The position numbers and the translations under genes were made by a program. A DNA stretch of 64,000 bases from Gemmatimonadota bacterium (GTDB lineage Bacteria; Gemmatimonadota; Gemmatimonadetes; Longimicrobiales; Gaopeijiaceae): contig JAWKQN010000007.1 in NCBI GenBank assembly GCA_041390125.1, forward strand, positions 124,001 to 188,000. The letters are read 5' to 3'. Below the pieces are notes generated by a model that had not been told where the DNA came from, did no database searches, and saw only the letters and a program-made list of their open reading frames with translations. The stretch's first letter is position 1. Each line of letters starts with the position of its first letter. Shown piece by piece: positions 53,206-61,336 of the stretch.

Positions 53206-53963
53206 GCGGGTCACGCTCCCTGCCGATGGCGTCGGGCGACGCGGACGCGAAGCCCGCCTCTCCGGTCTCCGGCACCACGGAGGACGGGTCGCATGCGGCC
53301 GCGTCGGAGCCTCCCGCGCGTGAGGCCCCGCCGTCCTGGCGTCTCCTGGGCACGCTGGCCTTCGCGGGCATGCTCTCCGGCCTGCTGCTCGTCCTGGTCT
53401 TCCAGGCCACCCAACCGCGCATCCTGGCGCACCAGGCCCGCGTGCTGCGCGAGGCCGTGGAGGAGGTGCTGGGAGGGCCGGAGCGGTATGAGACGCTGTT
53501 CGTGGTGGACGGCGCGTTGGACGCCGCACCCGCGCGGGCCGACACGGCCGGGATGGACCGGGTCTATCTGGGCTTCGATGGGGCCGGGCGTCCGGTCGGC
53601 TACGCGGTCGAAGGAGGCGAGCCCGGCTTCCAGGACGTGGTGCGGCTGATCTTCGGCTACGACCCGGCGGCCCAGCAGGTGCTGGGGATGACCGTCCTGG
53701 AGAGCAAGGAGACGCCGGGTCTCGGGGACAAGATCGAGAAGGACACGCTCTTCGTGCGCGAGTTCGCCGGCGTGCTGGCGCCGCTCGCCGGCGTCAAGCG
53801 CGGCGCCGGAAGCGGCGACGCGCACGAAGTGGACATGATCACGGGCGCGACCATCTCCTCGCGCACCGTGATCGACATCATCAACCACCGCCTGGAGGCG
53901 CTGGCTCCGCTGTTGGCGCGCCACTGGGCCACCCTGGCCCCGGCCGCGGAGGCCACACCATGA
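53202..53963 (+). CDS. rnfG: Rnf complex FMN-binding subunit RnfG
   Basis: A 253-residue protein with a long polar N-terminal tail (about 45 residues), one membrane helix (LGTLAFAGMLSGLLLVLVF), and a periplasmic FMN-binding domain. The covalent attachment site is MITGATISS: Thr217 in the TGAT-x-S motif takes FMN from the flavin transferase ApbE, which is encoded at the end of this operon. VLESKETPGLGDKI near 165 is the second conserved element. The extended N-terminal tail rich in Ser, Ala and Pro is unusual for RnfG; a later start cannot be excluded, but none has a better ribosome site. Confidence 0.94.
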   Translation: MSGSRSLPMASGDADAKPASPVSGTTEDGSHAAASEPPAREAPPSWRLLGTLAFAGMLSGLLLVLVFQATQPRILAHQARVLREAVEEVLGGPERYETLFVVDGALDAAPARADTAGMDRVYLGFDGAGRPVGYAVEGGEPGFQDVVRLIFGYDPAAQQVLGMTVLESKETPGLGDKIEKDTLFVREFAGVLAPLAGVKRGAGSGDAHEVDMITGATISSRTVIDIINHRLEALAPLLARHWATLAPAAEATP

Positions 53964-54628
53964 GGGAGACCACCGCCCGACAGGATCTCGCGCGCGGGTT
54001 CTGGCAGGAGAACCCGGTCTTCGTGCAGCTCCTGGGGCTCTGTCCCGCGCTCGCGGTGACCAACTCGGTGGCCAACGCACTGGCCATGGGCCTGGCCACG
54101 TTCTTCGTGCTGCTGGGCTCGAGCCTGCTCGTGTCCCTGCTCAAGCGCTGGATCCCGCACGAGGTCCGCATCTCCGCGTACATCCTGATCATCGCCACGT
54201 TCGTCACCATCGCCGACATGGCGCTGGCCGCGCTGGTGCCCGACATCCACAAGGCGCTGGGCGCGTTCATCGCGCTGATCGTGGTGAACTGCATGATCCT
54301 CGGCCGCCAGGAGGCCTTCGCGTCCAGGCGCCCGGTGGGACGCTCGCTGCTCGATGCCGCCGGCACCGGCACGGGCTTCCTGGTGGCGCTGGTCGCGCTC
54401 GGGCTGGTGCGCGAGGTGCTGGGGAACGGCTCGGTCCTGGGGATCGCGGTCTTCGGGAGCGGCTTCGAGCCGTGGGTCATCATGATCCTGCCGCCCGGCG
54501 GGTTCTTCACGCTGGGTGTCTTCCTGCTGGGCTTCGCCTGGTGGGCGGAGCGGCGGCAGGCCGAGCGGCCACGCCTGCGCGAGTGGCCGCACGGCGTGGT
54601 GAGCAGCACGCGGAAGGAGGCGGCCTGA
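53960..54628 (+). CDS. rnfE: Rnf complex membrane subunit RnfE
   Basis: A 222-residue, six-helix membrane protein homologous to NqrD. FWQENPVFVQLLGLCPALAV at the start and KALGAFIALIVVNCMILGRQ in the middle are diagnostic. Cys28 and Cys111 are the cysteines that, with the equivalent pair in RnfA, hold the intramembrane [2Fe-2S] cluster in the RnfA-RnfE pair. VREVLGNGSVLG and FILPPGGFF-like ILPPGGFFTLGVFLLGFAWW follow. The start is ATGA-coupled to rnfG and the stop overlaps the rnfA start by one base (TGATG). Confidence 0.96.
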   Translation: MRETTARQDLARGFWQENPVFVQLLGLCPALAVTNSVANALAMGLATFFVLLGSSLLVSLLKRWIPHEVRISAYILIIATFVTIADMALAALVPDIHKALGAFIALIVVNCMILGRQEAFASRRPVGRSLLDAAGTGTGFLVALVALGLVREVLGNGSVLGIAVFGSGFEPWVIMILPPGGFFTLGVFLLGFAWWAERRQAERPRLREWPHGVVSSTRKEAA

Positions 54629-55203
54629 TGACCGAGCTGCTGTGGATCGGGGTCTCCGCCATGCTCGTGAACAACTTCACGCTGGTGCTGTTCCTGGGTC
54701 TGTGTCCCTTCCTGGGCGTCTCCGGCCGGGTGGCCACCGCACTGCGCATGGGCGCGGCCAACCTGTTCGTCCTGGTGCTCACCTCGCTCACGGCCTGGGT
54801 GCTCAACACGTGGGTGCTGGTGCATGCGCCGTACCTGCGCATCATCTCCTTCATCGTGGTCATCGCCTCGCTGGTGCAGATCGTGGAGATGGCCATCAAG
54901 CGCTTCAGCCCCACGCTCTTCCGCGAGCTGGGGATCTTCCTGCCGCTGATCACCACCAACTGCGCCATCCTCGGTCTGGCCATCTTCCAGACCAACCGGG
55001 GCTATGGCCTCCTGGAGGGGTTGTCCTTCGCGGTGGGTGCCGGACTCGGTCTGACGCTCGCGCTGGTCCTGATGGCGTCCATCCGCGAGCAGACCGAGCT
55101 GTCCAGCGTTCCGGCCGTGGCCCGCAACATGGGTCTGGTGCTCATCCTGGCGGGCAGCCTGTCGATGGCCTTCATGGGCTTCGCCGGGCTGTTCAGCTCA
55201 TGA
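54628..55203 (+). CDS. rnfA: Rnf complex membrane subunit RnfA
   Basis: A 191-residue, six-helix membrane protein homologous to NqrE and inverted relative to RnfE. VNNFTLVLFLGLCPFLGVS, FIVVIASLVQIVEM and LGIFLPLITTNCAILGLAI are the family hallmarks. Cys26 and Cys112 are the expected ligands of the shared [2Fe-2S] cluster. The protein has the standard length. The next open frame, a 42-residue cysteine protein, starts 16 bases after its stop. Confidence 0.96.
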   Translation: MTELLWIGVSAMLVNNFTLVLFLGLCPFLGVSGRVATALRMGAANLFVLVLTSLTAWVLNTWVLVHAPYLRIISFIVVIASLVQIVEMAIKRFSPTLFRELGIFLPLITTNCAILGLAIFQTNRGYGLLEGLSFAVGAGLGLTLALVLMASIREQTELSSVPAVARNMGLVLILAGSLSMAFMGFAGLFSS

Positions 55204-55219
55204 GGGAGGAGAGGCTCGC

Positions 55220-55348
55220 ATGACGGTCGTGGCGATCGTGCTGACCGGGGTGTTGTTCGCCGTCCTGGGCCGGGTGCGGCTGGGTGGCTGTGAAGGCGGG
55301 TGTGGCGCATGTGGCGCCACCTGCGAACGAAGGGGGGACCATGGGTGA
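55220..55348 (+). CDS. 42-residue single-helix four-cysteine protein, NqrM-like candidate
   Basis: A very small gene between rnfA and apbE. The ATG at 55220 is preceded by gggaggagag. The product has one hydrophobic helix (VVAIVLTGVLFAVLG, residues 3-17), a basic stop-transfer (RVR), and then four cysteines, Cys24, 28, 31 and 35, in the pattern C-x3-C-x2-C-x3-C, ending with a charged tail. Its stop overlaps the apbE ATG by 8 bases. NqrM (DUF539), a small one-helix protein with clustered cysteines, is needed to mature Na+-NQR and is usually encoded beside apbE; its proposed role is iron delivery to the NqrD-NqrE cluster. RnfA and RnfE are the homologues of that pair. This protein is a plausible Rnf counterpart, by analogy only. 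Confidence 0.65.
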   Translation: MTVVAIVLTGVLFAVLGRVRLGGCEGGCGACGATCERRGDHG

Positions 55349-56336
55349 TCGGCAGCGTGCCGGAAGCGGCCCCGGACGCAGGGAGTTCGTGGCGCTGGGT
55401 CTCGGCGCGTTCGCGGTCGCGGCGTGGCCGCTCACGCGCGGACGTCGGCGTCGCCTGGTGCGCCGGCGCCTGCCGTTGATGGGCACCGTGGCGGAGGTGG
55501 GCGTGGTCCATACGGACCCGGCCTGGGCCTGGTCGGCGGCGGGCGCGGCGCTCGACGCCCTGTCCGCGTGCGAGGCCCGCCTGACGCGCTTCCGCGACGA
55601 TTCCGACGTGGGCCGGGTGAACGCCTCCGCGGCAGGCGCAGCGGTGGAGGTCGGGCCCTGGACCGCCGATGTGCTCCGGACCGGCCTCCGCATCGCACAT
55701 GAGAGCGGCGGACGCTTCGACCCGTGCCTGGGCCAGGCCGTCCGTGCCTGGGACGTCGCGCATCGCACCACACCGCTGACGGAGGCTGAGCGGCTCGACC
55801 TGGCGGGGCGCCATCCCTTCCAGGCGCTGACCCTCGAATCGACCGCGGAAGGTGGACGCATCCTGCGTCGGACCCCCGACGTGGTGCTCGACCTCGGCGG
55901 CATCGGGAAAGGCTACGGCGTCGACCGGGCCGTGGACGCGCTGCGCGCCTGGGGGGTCCAGGACGGCCTCGTCAACGTCGGCGGGGACCTGTACGCGCTG
56001 GGTTTCTCCCCGGACGGAGATCCGTGGGTCGTGGGTGTGCGCGCTCCCGACGACCCCGAACGGATGCTGGCGGAGCTGCCGCTCTCCGAGGGTGCCGTCG
56101 CCACCTCCGGCGACTATCAGCAAGGCTTCGACCACGAGGGACGGCGCTACGCGCACATCCTCGATCCTGCCACGGGCGCCCCGGTGCGTTCCTCCTTCCA
56201 CACGGTCACGGTCGGTGCTCCGACCTGCGTGGAGGCGGATGCCTGGGCCACGGCGGTCTTCGGTCTCGATCCTGCGCGCGCGGAGGCTCTGCTCCGCCGC
56301 GCTTCCCCCACCCTGCGGCTGGTCCATGTCGCGTAG
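55341..56336 (+). CDS. apbE: FAD:protein FMN transferase ApbE
   Basis: A 331-residue enzyme that transfers FMN from FAD onto Thr of RnfG (Thr217, in TGAT-x-S) and possibly RnfD. The N-terminus GRREFVALGLGAFAVAAW looks like a twin-arginine leader. Core motifs are RFRDDSDVGRVN, VVLDLGGIGKGYGVDRA near 185, LVNVGGDLYALG near 210, and SGDYQQGFDHEGRRYAHILD near 255, whose counterpart in known ApbE proteins binds Mg2+ and FAD. The ATG at 55341 has aaggggggg-like purines just upstream; an ATG at 55284 inside the preceding small gene is less likely. Located exactly where Rnf maturation needs it. Confidence 0.94.
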   Translation: MGDRQRAGSGPGRREFVALGLGAFAVAAWPLTRGRRRRLVRRRLPLMGTVAEVGVVHTDPAWAWSAAGAALDALSACEARLTRFRDDSDVGRVNASAAGAAVEVGPWTADVLRTGLRIAHESGGRFDPCLGQAVRAWDVAHRTTPLTEAERLDLAGRHPFQALTLESTAEGGRILRRTPDVVLDLGGIGKGYGVDRAVDALRAWGVQDGLVNVGGDLYALGFSPDGDPWVVGVRAPDDPERMLAELPLSEGAVATSGDYQQGFDHEGRRYAHILDPATGAPVRSSFHTVTVGAPTCVEADAWATAVFGLDPARAEALLRRASPTLRLVHVA

Positions 56337-56345
56337 GAGGCTTCG

Positions 56346-56546
56346 ATGAAGGCACGGATGGCGTATTGCTCCGCGTGCGACAAGCAGGTGGAGGTGATGG
56401 TCCGACCGGATCTGCCGGCCGGCCAGGAAGCCACGGCGGAGGATCTCGTCTGCCTCGCCCACGGCGAGACGTGCACGGGGGACCTCTGCCCCGTCTTCAC
56501 GGTCCCGACCGAGGAGATGAAGAGGCGGCTGGAGGACAACCGATGA
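56346..56546 (+). CDS. small cysteine-rich protein, paralogue 1
   Basis: A 66-residue soluble protein, 9 bases after apbE. Cys8-x2-Cys11 in YCSACDKQVEV, Cys36 in LVCLAHG, Cys43 and Cys48 in TCTGDLCP give five cysteines, suggesting a small zinc ribbon or Fe-S site. It is clearly related to the first half of the following protein (YCS-x-CDKQV, then L-x-CL ... C-x4-CP). The stop overlaps the next ATG (ATGA). I know no family for it; by position it belongs to the Rnf gene series. Confidence 0.72.
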   Translation: MKARMAYCSACDKQVEVMVRPDLPAGQEATAEDLVCLAHGETCTGDLCPVFTVPTEEMKRRLEDNR

Positions 56547-56938
56547 AGACGCGCAGCGTGTACTGCAGTCACTGTGACAAGCAGGTGGACGTGGGCGTGA
56601 CACCGATGGCGCTGTCGGGAGGACAGGCGACGCTCCCCGACGGCGGCGAGCTCATCTGCCTGGATTTCGGTGCCGGCTGTCGCAACGGGAAATGCCCGAT
56701 CTCGGGTCTGCCCGCCGTGGTCATGGGCTTCCGGCTCGCCCGTTCGGGCGAGGAGAAGCACGGGGCCTGGCCGCTCGTGAGCGCCGTCTGCGAGGCGTGT
56801 GGCGAGCGCAGCGACATGGAGGTGCTGGACGAGACGCACGCCTTCTGCACCCACTGCCGCAGCACGAATACGTTGGTCCTGCTGCGCATGGACGACGACA
56901 GCTACGTGGCGGTGGCGGGGCGGGCGGAGCCGATGTAG
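56543..56938 (+). CDS. cysteine-rich protein, paralogue 2 with extra zinc-ribbon half
   Basis: A 131-residue soluble protein. The first 55 residues repeat the layout of its smaller neighbour: Cys8, Cys11 (YCSHCDKQVDV), Cys39 (LICLDFG), Cys46 and Cys51 (CRNGKCP). The second half adds Cys83-x2-Cys86 (VCEACGERS) and Cys102-x2-Cys105 (FCTHCRSTN), a typical two-knuckle zinc ribbon. The gene pair is translationally coupled and ends the long plus-strand series that starts at korA. It might be a metal-binding, redox-sensing or assembly protein; nothing in the sequence decides. Confidence 0.72.
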   Translation: MKTRSVYCSHCDKQVDVGVTPMALSGGQATLPDGGELICLDFGAGCRNGKCPISGLPAVVMGFRLARSGEEKHGAWPLVSAVCEACGERSDMEVLDETHAFCTHCRSTNTLVLLRMDDDSYVAVAGRAEPM

Positions 56939-57088
56939 CGGCTGGGAGGCGGGTCTCGAGCCCCACGTTCCGCCGCAGGGCTCCAGGCGCCCGCGGCTAC
57001 CGTCCGTACTTCCCCGAAGTCCGTGGGGTAGGGAGTCGCAACGCATCGAGGCGAGGGAGGGGATCCGGGCGAGGGAGGGGAGGTGGCG

Positions 57089-57772
57089 ATGGGACCAGCG
57101 CGAGCAGTCGCCCGGTGGACATTCGTCCTCGCGTCCCTGCCCCTGTGGGGCGCACCCGCATCGGCACAAGAGCTCGCGTCGGCAACCTCGTGCTGGCGTC
57201 CGGCCGCCCCCTGCGAGCGGGTGTGGCTCACCGAGCTGAGCGTCGTGACCGCGCTGGCCGCGAGCACGCGCACGGTGGATCCGCAGACCGCCCCGGTGGA
57301 GGTCTACCGGGCGTTCGGCAGCCACCTGTCGTGGGCCGTGGGGCACCTCTGGCGGGTCCGCTCCGGCTGGTGGGTCGGGGCGGACGTGCACGCCGGGTAC
57401 TTCGGGCCCGCCGAGCGCTTCGCCGTACGCCTGCGTGGACGACGCTTCCTCGGGGAGACGCACGCGCTCGATCTGGCGGTGGGACCGCTGTGGGCCGTGG
57501 TTGAAGGTTCCGGCCAGGCGCGGGGGCCGGGATGGACGGCGGATGCGCGTTTGGCGCTCGACGAGCGCGTGGCCCTGACGCTCCGCTTCGATCGGGTGGT
57601 TCCGGACGAGGACCCGGATCCGGGCCCCTTTCCTGTCACGTTCCCGGTGGCCCAGGCCGTATACGGTGGAGTCACGCTGGGGACCACCGCGGCGCTCTGG
57701 GGCACTGCGGCCGTCGGCGGCGTGGGTCTGCTCTACGTGCTCGCGTACGCAGTGCTGGGACCGGATTCGTGA
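57089..57772 (+). CDS. secreted beta-rich protein, possibly outer-membrane
   Basis: A 227-residue exported protein. The ATG at 57089 follows a strong ribosome site (ggggagg, 57077-57083); a GTG at 57083 is less well placed. The signal ends GAPASAQ. There is a cysteine pair just inside the mature part (TSCWRPAAPC). Alternating strands such as GWWVGADVHAGYFGP, HALDLAVGPLWAVVEG and ALTLRFDRVV suggest a small beta barrel or lipocalin-like sheet. The C-terminus is a hydrophobic helix (GVGLLYVLAYAVLG). No family recognised. It is 150 bases past the cysteine-rich pair and probably a separate transcript. Confidence 0.62.
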   Translation: MGPARAVARWTFVLASLPLWGAPASAQELASATSCWRPAAPCERVWLTELSVVTALAASTRTVDPQTAPVEVYRAFGSHLSWAVGHLWRVRSGWWVGADVHAGYFGPAERFAVRLRGRRFLGETHALDLAVGPLWAVVEGSGQARGPGWTADARLALDERVALTLRFDRVVPDEDPDPGPFPVTFPVAQAVYGGVTLGTTAALWGTAAVGGVGLLYVLAYAVLGPDS

Positions 57773-57922
57773 GGCGTTCGGCATGCCGCGGCGCAGTGTC
57801 GGGAAGCCTGCGGGCCGGGGTGGGGCAGCACTTCTTCCCGTAGCGGTCGCGTGACTGGCGGAGCGTCCGCGCGCTCCCAAGATTGCGGATTGGCCCTCTC
57901 GCTGAGCCCAAGGAGACGCGCC

Positions 57923-58648
57923 GTGACCCCAGCCGCAGCCTCCGAGGCGGACCCCCCGGGCCCGCCGGAGGAGCGCGACCCGCCCCATCCCCACGCCGAG
58001 GCCCCTCTCCGATCCGCGCTGGCGGACCGGCCCACGGGAGAGGTCGATACGCTCGTGCGGGTCGGCGACGGTGAGTGGGTCCCGATCGGGGTGCCTCTGG
58101 CCGCGATGATCGGTGACCTCAAGCGCGCTGCGCACTTCGTGCGGATCCGGTACGGACGCGGAGAGACGCTGCAGACCACCGACTACTTCGACGAGGGGTT
58201 TGCGCGGGTTCTGGGCGGACGTCGCCGCGAATGGAACGACGATCCCCACTTCCGTCACTACCTCGAGAAGGCGATCGAGAGCGCCGGCCGCGACCTCAGG
58301 GACCGGTATTCCGCGCTCAAGCGCGGCGCGGGAGCGGGGTCCGTGCCACTCGATGGGGTCGAGGGCGATCCGGCGCTCTGGATCGACTCCTTCGAGGCGC
58401 AGGTGCTGGCGGTGGTGGATGCCCATCGCTACCTCGGCGACCTCGCGCAGGCGGATCCCGACGCCCACCCCGTGTTCGTGCTGCACTTCGCGGAAGGGGT
58501 CCCGCTGGCCGAGGTGGCCGAGCTGATCGGGATCACCTACCGACAAGCCAAACGTCGCTGGCAGCACGCGAAGGCCTACCTACGGATGCGGGTCGCACAG
58601 GCCACAGACCGAGACGCCGACGGCGCCTCGGTGGACGCCGGCCCGTGA
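57923..58648 (+). CDS. ECF-type sigma factor, HAF subgroup
   Basis: A 241-residue sigma-70-family factor. The GTG at 57923 is set by aggag with 7-base spacing. After a Pro/Glu-rich tail of about 55 residues, region 2 runs from DLKRAAHFVRIRYGRGETLQ through YFDEGFARVL to WNDDPHFRHYLEKAIESAGR, matching the HAF pattern (ETLQxT...W..HF...A). Region 4 is HFAEGVPLAEVAELIGITYRQAKRRW, a helix-turn-helix. The following kinase-TPR gene overlaps its stop (GTGA). This sigma-kinase pairing is common in Gemmatimonadota, Acidobacteriota and Planctomycetota and points to a signal-transduction module. No anti-sigma gene is present. Confidence 0.88.
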   Translation: MTPAAASEADPPGPPEERDPPHPHAEAPLRSALADRPTGEVDTLVRVGDGEWVPIGVPLAAMIGDLKRAAHFVRIRYGRGETLQTTDYFDEGFARVLGGRRREWNDDPHFRHYLEKAIESAGRDLRDRYSALKRGAGAGSVPLDGVEGDPALWIDSFEAQVLAVVDAHRYLGDLAQADPDAHPVFVLHFAEGVPLAEVAELIGITYRQAKRRWQHAKAYLRMRVAQATDRDADGASVDAGP

Positions 58649-61245
58649 GGATGCCGTCTCCCGAGGAGTGGCTGCGCATCAAGTCAGTGCTCGAGCAGCT
58701 ACCCGAGGGGATGTGCTCCGACGACCCGGCCGTCGCGGAGCGGTGCGGCGGTGACGGAGACCTGCTGCGCTGGGTGCGGTCGGCATTGGCGGAGCCCGCC
58801 GTAACGGATGACCCGTTCGAACGGTCGGGTGGACCGCCCCTCGAGGCGCTGTCGGAGGTGCTCGCCGGGCCTGCCGGAGGACCGCGTGGACTCGAGGAAG
58901 GAAGCCGGATCGGACGCTACCGGATCCTCCGTCTGCTGGCCACCGGCGGCATGGGGATCACGTATCTGGCCGAGCGCGCCGACGGTGCGTTCGACCGCAC
59001 CGTGGCCCTGAAGGTCGGACGCCGGCTCTTCGGCCCCGAAGGCCGGGAACGTCAGCTCCGCGAGGTGTCGATCCTGGCTCGACTGCATCATCCGCACATC
59101 GTGCCCCTGATGGACGCCGGGCTGACACCCGAGGGCTATCCGTATCTGGTCATGGAGTTCATCGACGGAGTGCCGCTCACGACCTACTGCGACGCCCGCC
59201 ACCTGGGTGTCTCCGAGCGGCTGCACCTGTTCGACGACCTCCTGGCGGCCCTGGAGCATGCCCACCGCAATCTCGTCGTGCACCAGGACATCAAGCCCTC
59301 CAACATCCTGGTCACCGAGGAGGGGATCCTCCGCCTGCTCGACTTCGGTATTGCCCGCGTGCTAACGCCCACCGGCGCGGTTGGGGGTGGCGGGAGCGCG
59401 TATACTCCTGCCTACGCTGCGCCCGAGCAGGTGCGGGGGGAGCCGGTGACCACGGCCACGGACGTCTTCGGATGCGGTGTGCTGCTCCATGAGCTGCTGA
59501 CGGGACGTCGACCGCTTTCCCGCCGGGGCTCGCGTCCCGCCGCCGGTGGGAGGGCGGTCCCGGATGCCGCTGCCGACCGGCCCGCGAATCGTTTGTCGGC
59601 GGACGCTGATCGCCACGCGGGACCTGCGCCACGCCACGTCCCAGCGGATCTGCTTGCGGTGGTCGAGCGGGCGCTCGCGCCCGAGCCCGATGCGCGGTAT
59701 CCCTCGGTCGAGGCCCTGCGATCCGACCTGACCGCCTGGCGTCGGGGTCGACCGGTGTCGGTCTACGCAGAGCGGAGGGGCTATCGCGCCGGCAAGTTCG
59801 TACGGCGCAACGCCCGGGTCGTGGGTGCGATCGCCCTCGCGGTCGTCACGCTCCTGGGAGGTCTGGGGGCCACGGTCTGGCAGGCACGGCAGGCGGCGGC
59901 CGAGGCTGCGCGAGCCGAAGCGGTGACCGCTTTCGTCCTCACGCTCTTCGAGTCGACCGACCCCGATCGCTCCGGCACCAGCGAGGTACGCGCGCAGGAT
60001 CTGCTGCGGCGGAGCGTCCCGCGGATCGATCAGGAGCTGGCTGGCCAGCCGCTCTTGCAGGCCGAGCTGTGGATGGTCGTGGCCGATGCGTTCCAGCGAC
60101 TCGGCAACTACCAGGACGCCCTGCCGCTGGTGGAGCGCGCACTCGAGCGACGGCGTGCGCTCCAGGGTCCAGTGCACGCAGACATCGCCGAGTCGCTCAG
60201 TCGGCTGTCGCGTCTCTACTATCTGCGCTCGGACTTCACCGCTGCCGAGGCCCCCCTGCTCGATGCCCTGGCCATGCAGTCTACGCTGTTCGGCACCCGT
60301 CATCCCGCGGTGGCGACCTCGCAGGACAATCTCGCCGAGCTGCGACGCGTCGAGGGTGAGCTCGACATCGCCGACTCCATGGCCACGATGGCGCTCGCCA
60401 CCCGCCGTGCGTTGCTGGGACCCGTCCATACCGAGATCGGGTGGTCGCTCAACAACCTGGCCGTGATCCGTCGCGCCCAGGGGCGACTCGAAGACGCGCG
60501 CGCGTTGTTCGAGGAATCCCTGGCGATGAAGCGCCAGCTGTTCGGCCCGGCCCACTCCGAGATCCTCATCACCACGAACAATCTGGGGAACGTGCTTCGC
60601 CTGCAGGGCTCCTTCGACGAGGCCGTCGAGGTGTACCGCGCGGTGGTCGACACGGTGCTCGAGGTCTTCGGAGAGGGCCACCCTACCACCACCACCACGC
60701 TGAACAACCTCGCGGTGACGTTGTTCCAGGCCGGCCGCGCCGAGGAGGCGCAGTCCATGTTCCGACGCACGCTTGCGTCCTGGGAGGCACGCGGGGAGCT
60801 GGAGCACACGAACGCGGTTGCGACGCGCAACAACCTCGCCTCCGTCCTGCTTTCCCTGGGTCACACCGAAGAAGCCATCGCCACCGCCCGGCAGGCGGCG
60901 GAGTCCTGGGCGCGACTCCATGGCCCCACGGACCGGCGCGTCGGCGTGGCGTTGGTGACGCTCGCGTTGGCCCTGGAGGAGAAGGGGGATTCCGGGGAAG
61001 CGATGGGCGCGCTGTCCCGCGCGACCGAGATCGCGGAGACGCTGCCGTTCTCCGACCCCGCGCGCGCCCGCGTGGCGGGGGCCCTGGCGGCGCACTACGC
61101 CAAGGACGGCCGTTGCGACGAGGCGCGCTCCAGGGTGGCCGAGCTCCTCGTCGACCCGAAGTCGTCCCCGGCCGACGATCCCGTACACACGGTGCTCGCC
61201 GCCGCAGGATGCGCTTCCGGGGGCCCGACGTCGGCGACTCCCTGA
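58645..61245 (+). CDS. membrane serine/threonine protein kinase with TPR sensor region
   Basis: An 866-residue Hanks-type kinase. After about 85 N-terminal residues the kinase domain starts RIGRYRILRLLATGGMGITY. Lys123 in VALKVGRR binds ATP, the catalytic loop is H213-Q-D215-I-K-P-S-N (HQD rather than HRD), and D233FG chelates magnesium. A membrane helix lies near 391-412 (VGAIALAVVTLLGGLG). The extracytoplasmic part, residues about 430-840, contains consecutive TPR repeats (AEAPLLDALAMQSTLFG, ARALFEESLAMKRQLFG and others). HQD means the kinase lacks the Arg used for activation-loop control. A GTG at 58645 is coupled to the sigma gene; ATG at 58651 is an alternative. Confidence 0.9.
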   Translation: MRMPSPEEWLRIKSVLEQLPEGMCSDDPAVAERCGGDGDLLRWVRSALAEPAVTDDPFERSGGPPLEALSEVLAGPAGGPRGLEEGSRIGRYRILRLLATGGMGITYLAERADGAFDRTVALKVGRRLFGPEGRERQLREVSILARLHHPHIVPLMDAGLTPEGYPYLVMEFIDGVPLTTYCDARHLGVSERLHLFDDLLAALEHAHRNLVVHQDIKPSNILVTEEGILRLLDFGIARVLTPTGAVGGGGSAYTPAYAAPEQVRGEPVTTATDVFGCGVLLHELLTGRRPLSRRGSRPAAGGRAVPDAAADRPANRLSADADRHAGPAPRHVPADLLAVVERALAPEPDARYPSVEALRSDLTAWRRGRPVSVYAERRGYRAGKFVRRNARVVGAIALAVVTLLGGLGATVWQARQAAAEAARAEAVTAFVLTLFESTDPDRSGTSEVRAQDLLRRSVPRIDQELAGQPLLQAELWMVVADAFQRLGNYQDALPLVERALERRRALQGPVHADIAESLSRLSRLYYLRSDFTAAEAPLLDALAMQSTLFGTRHPAVATSQDNLAELRRVEGELDIADSMATMALATRRALLGPVHTEIGWSLNNLAVIRRAQGRLEDARALFEESLAMKRQLFGPAHSEILITTNNLGNVLRLQGSFDEAVEVYRAVVDTVLEVFGEGHPTTTTTLNNLAVTLFQAGRAEEAQSMFRRTLASWEARGELEHTNAVATRNNLASVLLSLGHTEEAIATARQAAESWARLHGPTDRRVGVALVTLALALEEKGDSGEAMGALSRATEIAETLPFSDPARARVAGALAAHYAKDGRCDEARSRVAELLVDPKSSPADDPVHTVLAAAGCASGGPTSATP

Positions 61246-61336
61246 GCCCGGGGGGCCCGAGCCCGGCGGTTTCCCGTTGTAGGAGATAGGGGCCCCCAAG
61301 GACCGGGAGGGCCGCTCGTTCACGGGAGGAAGGCCG

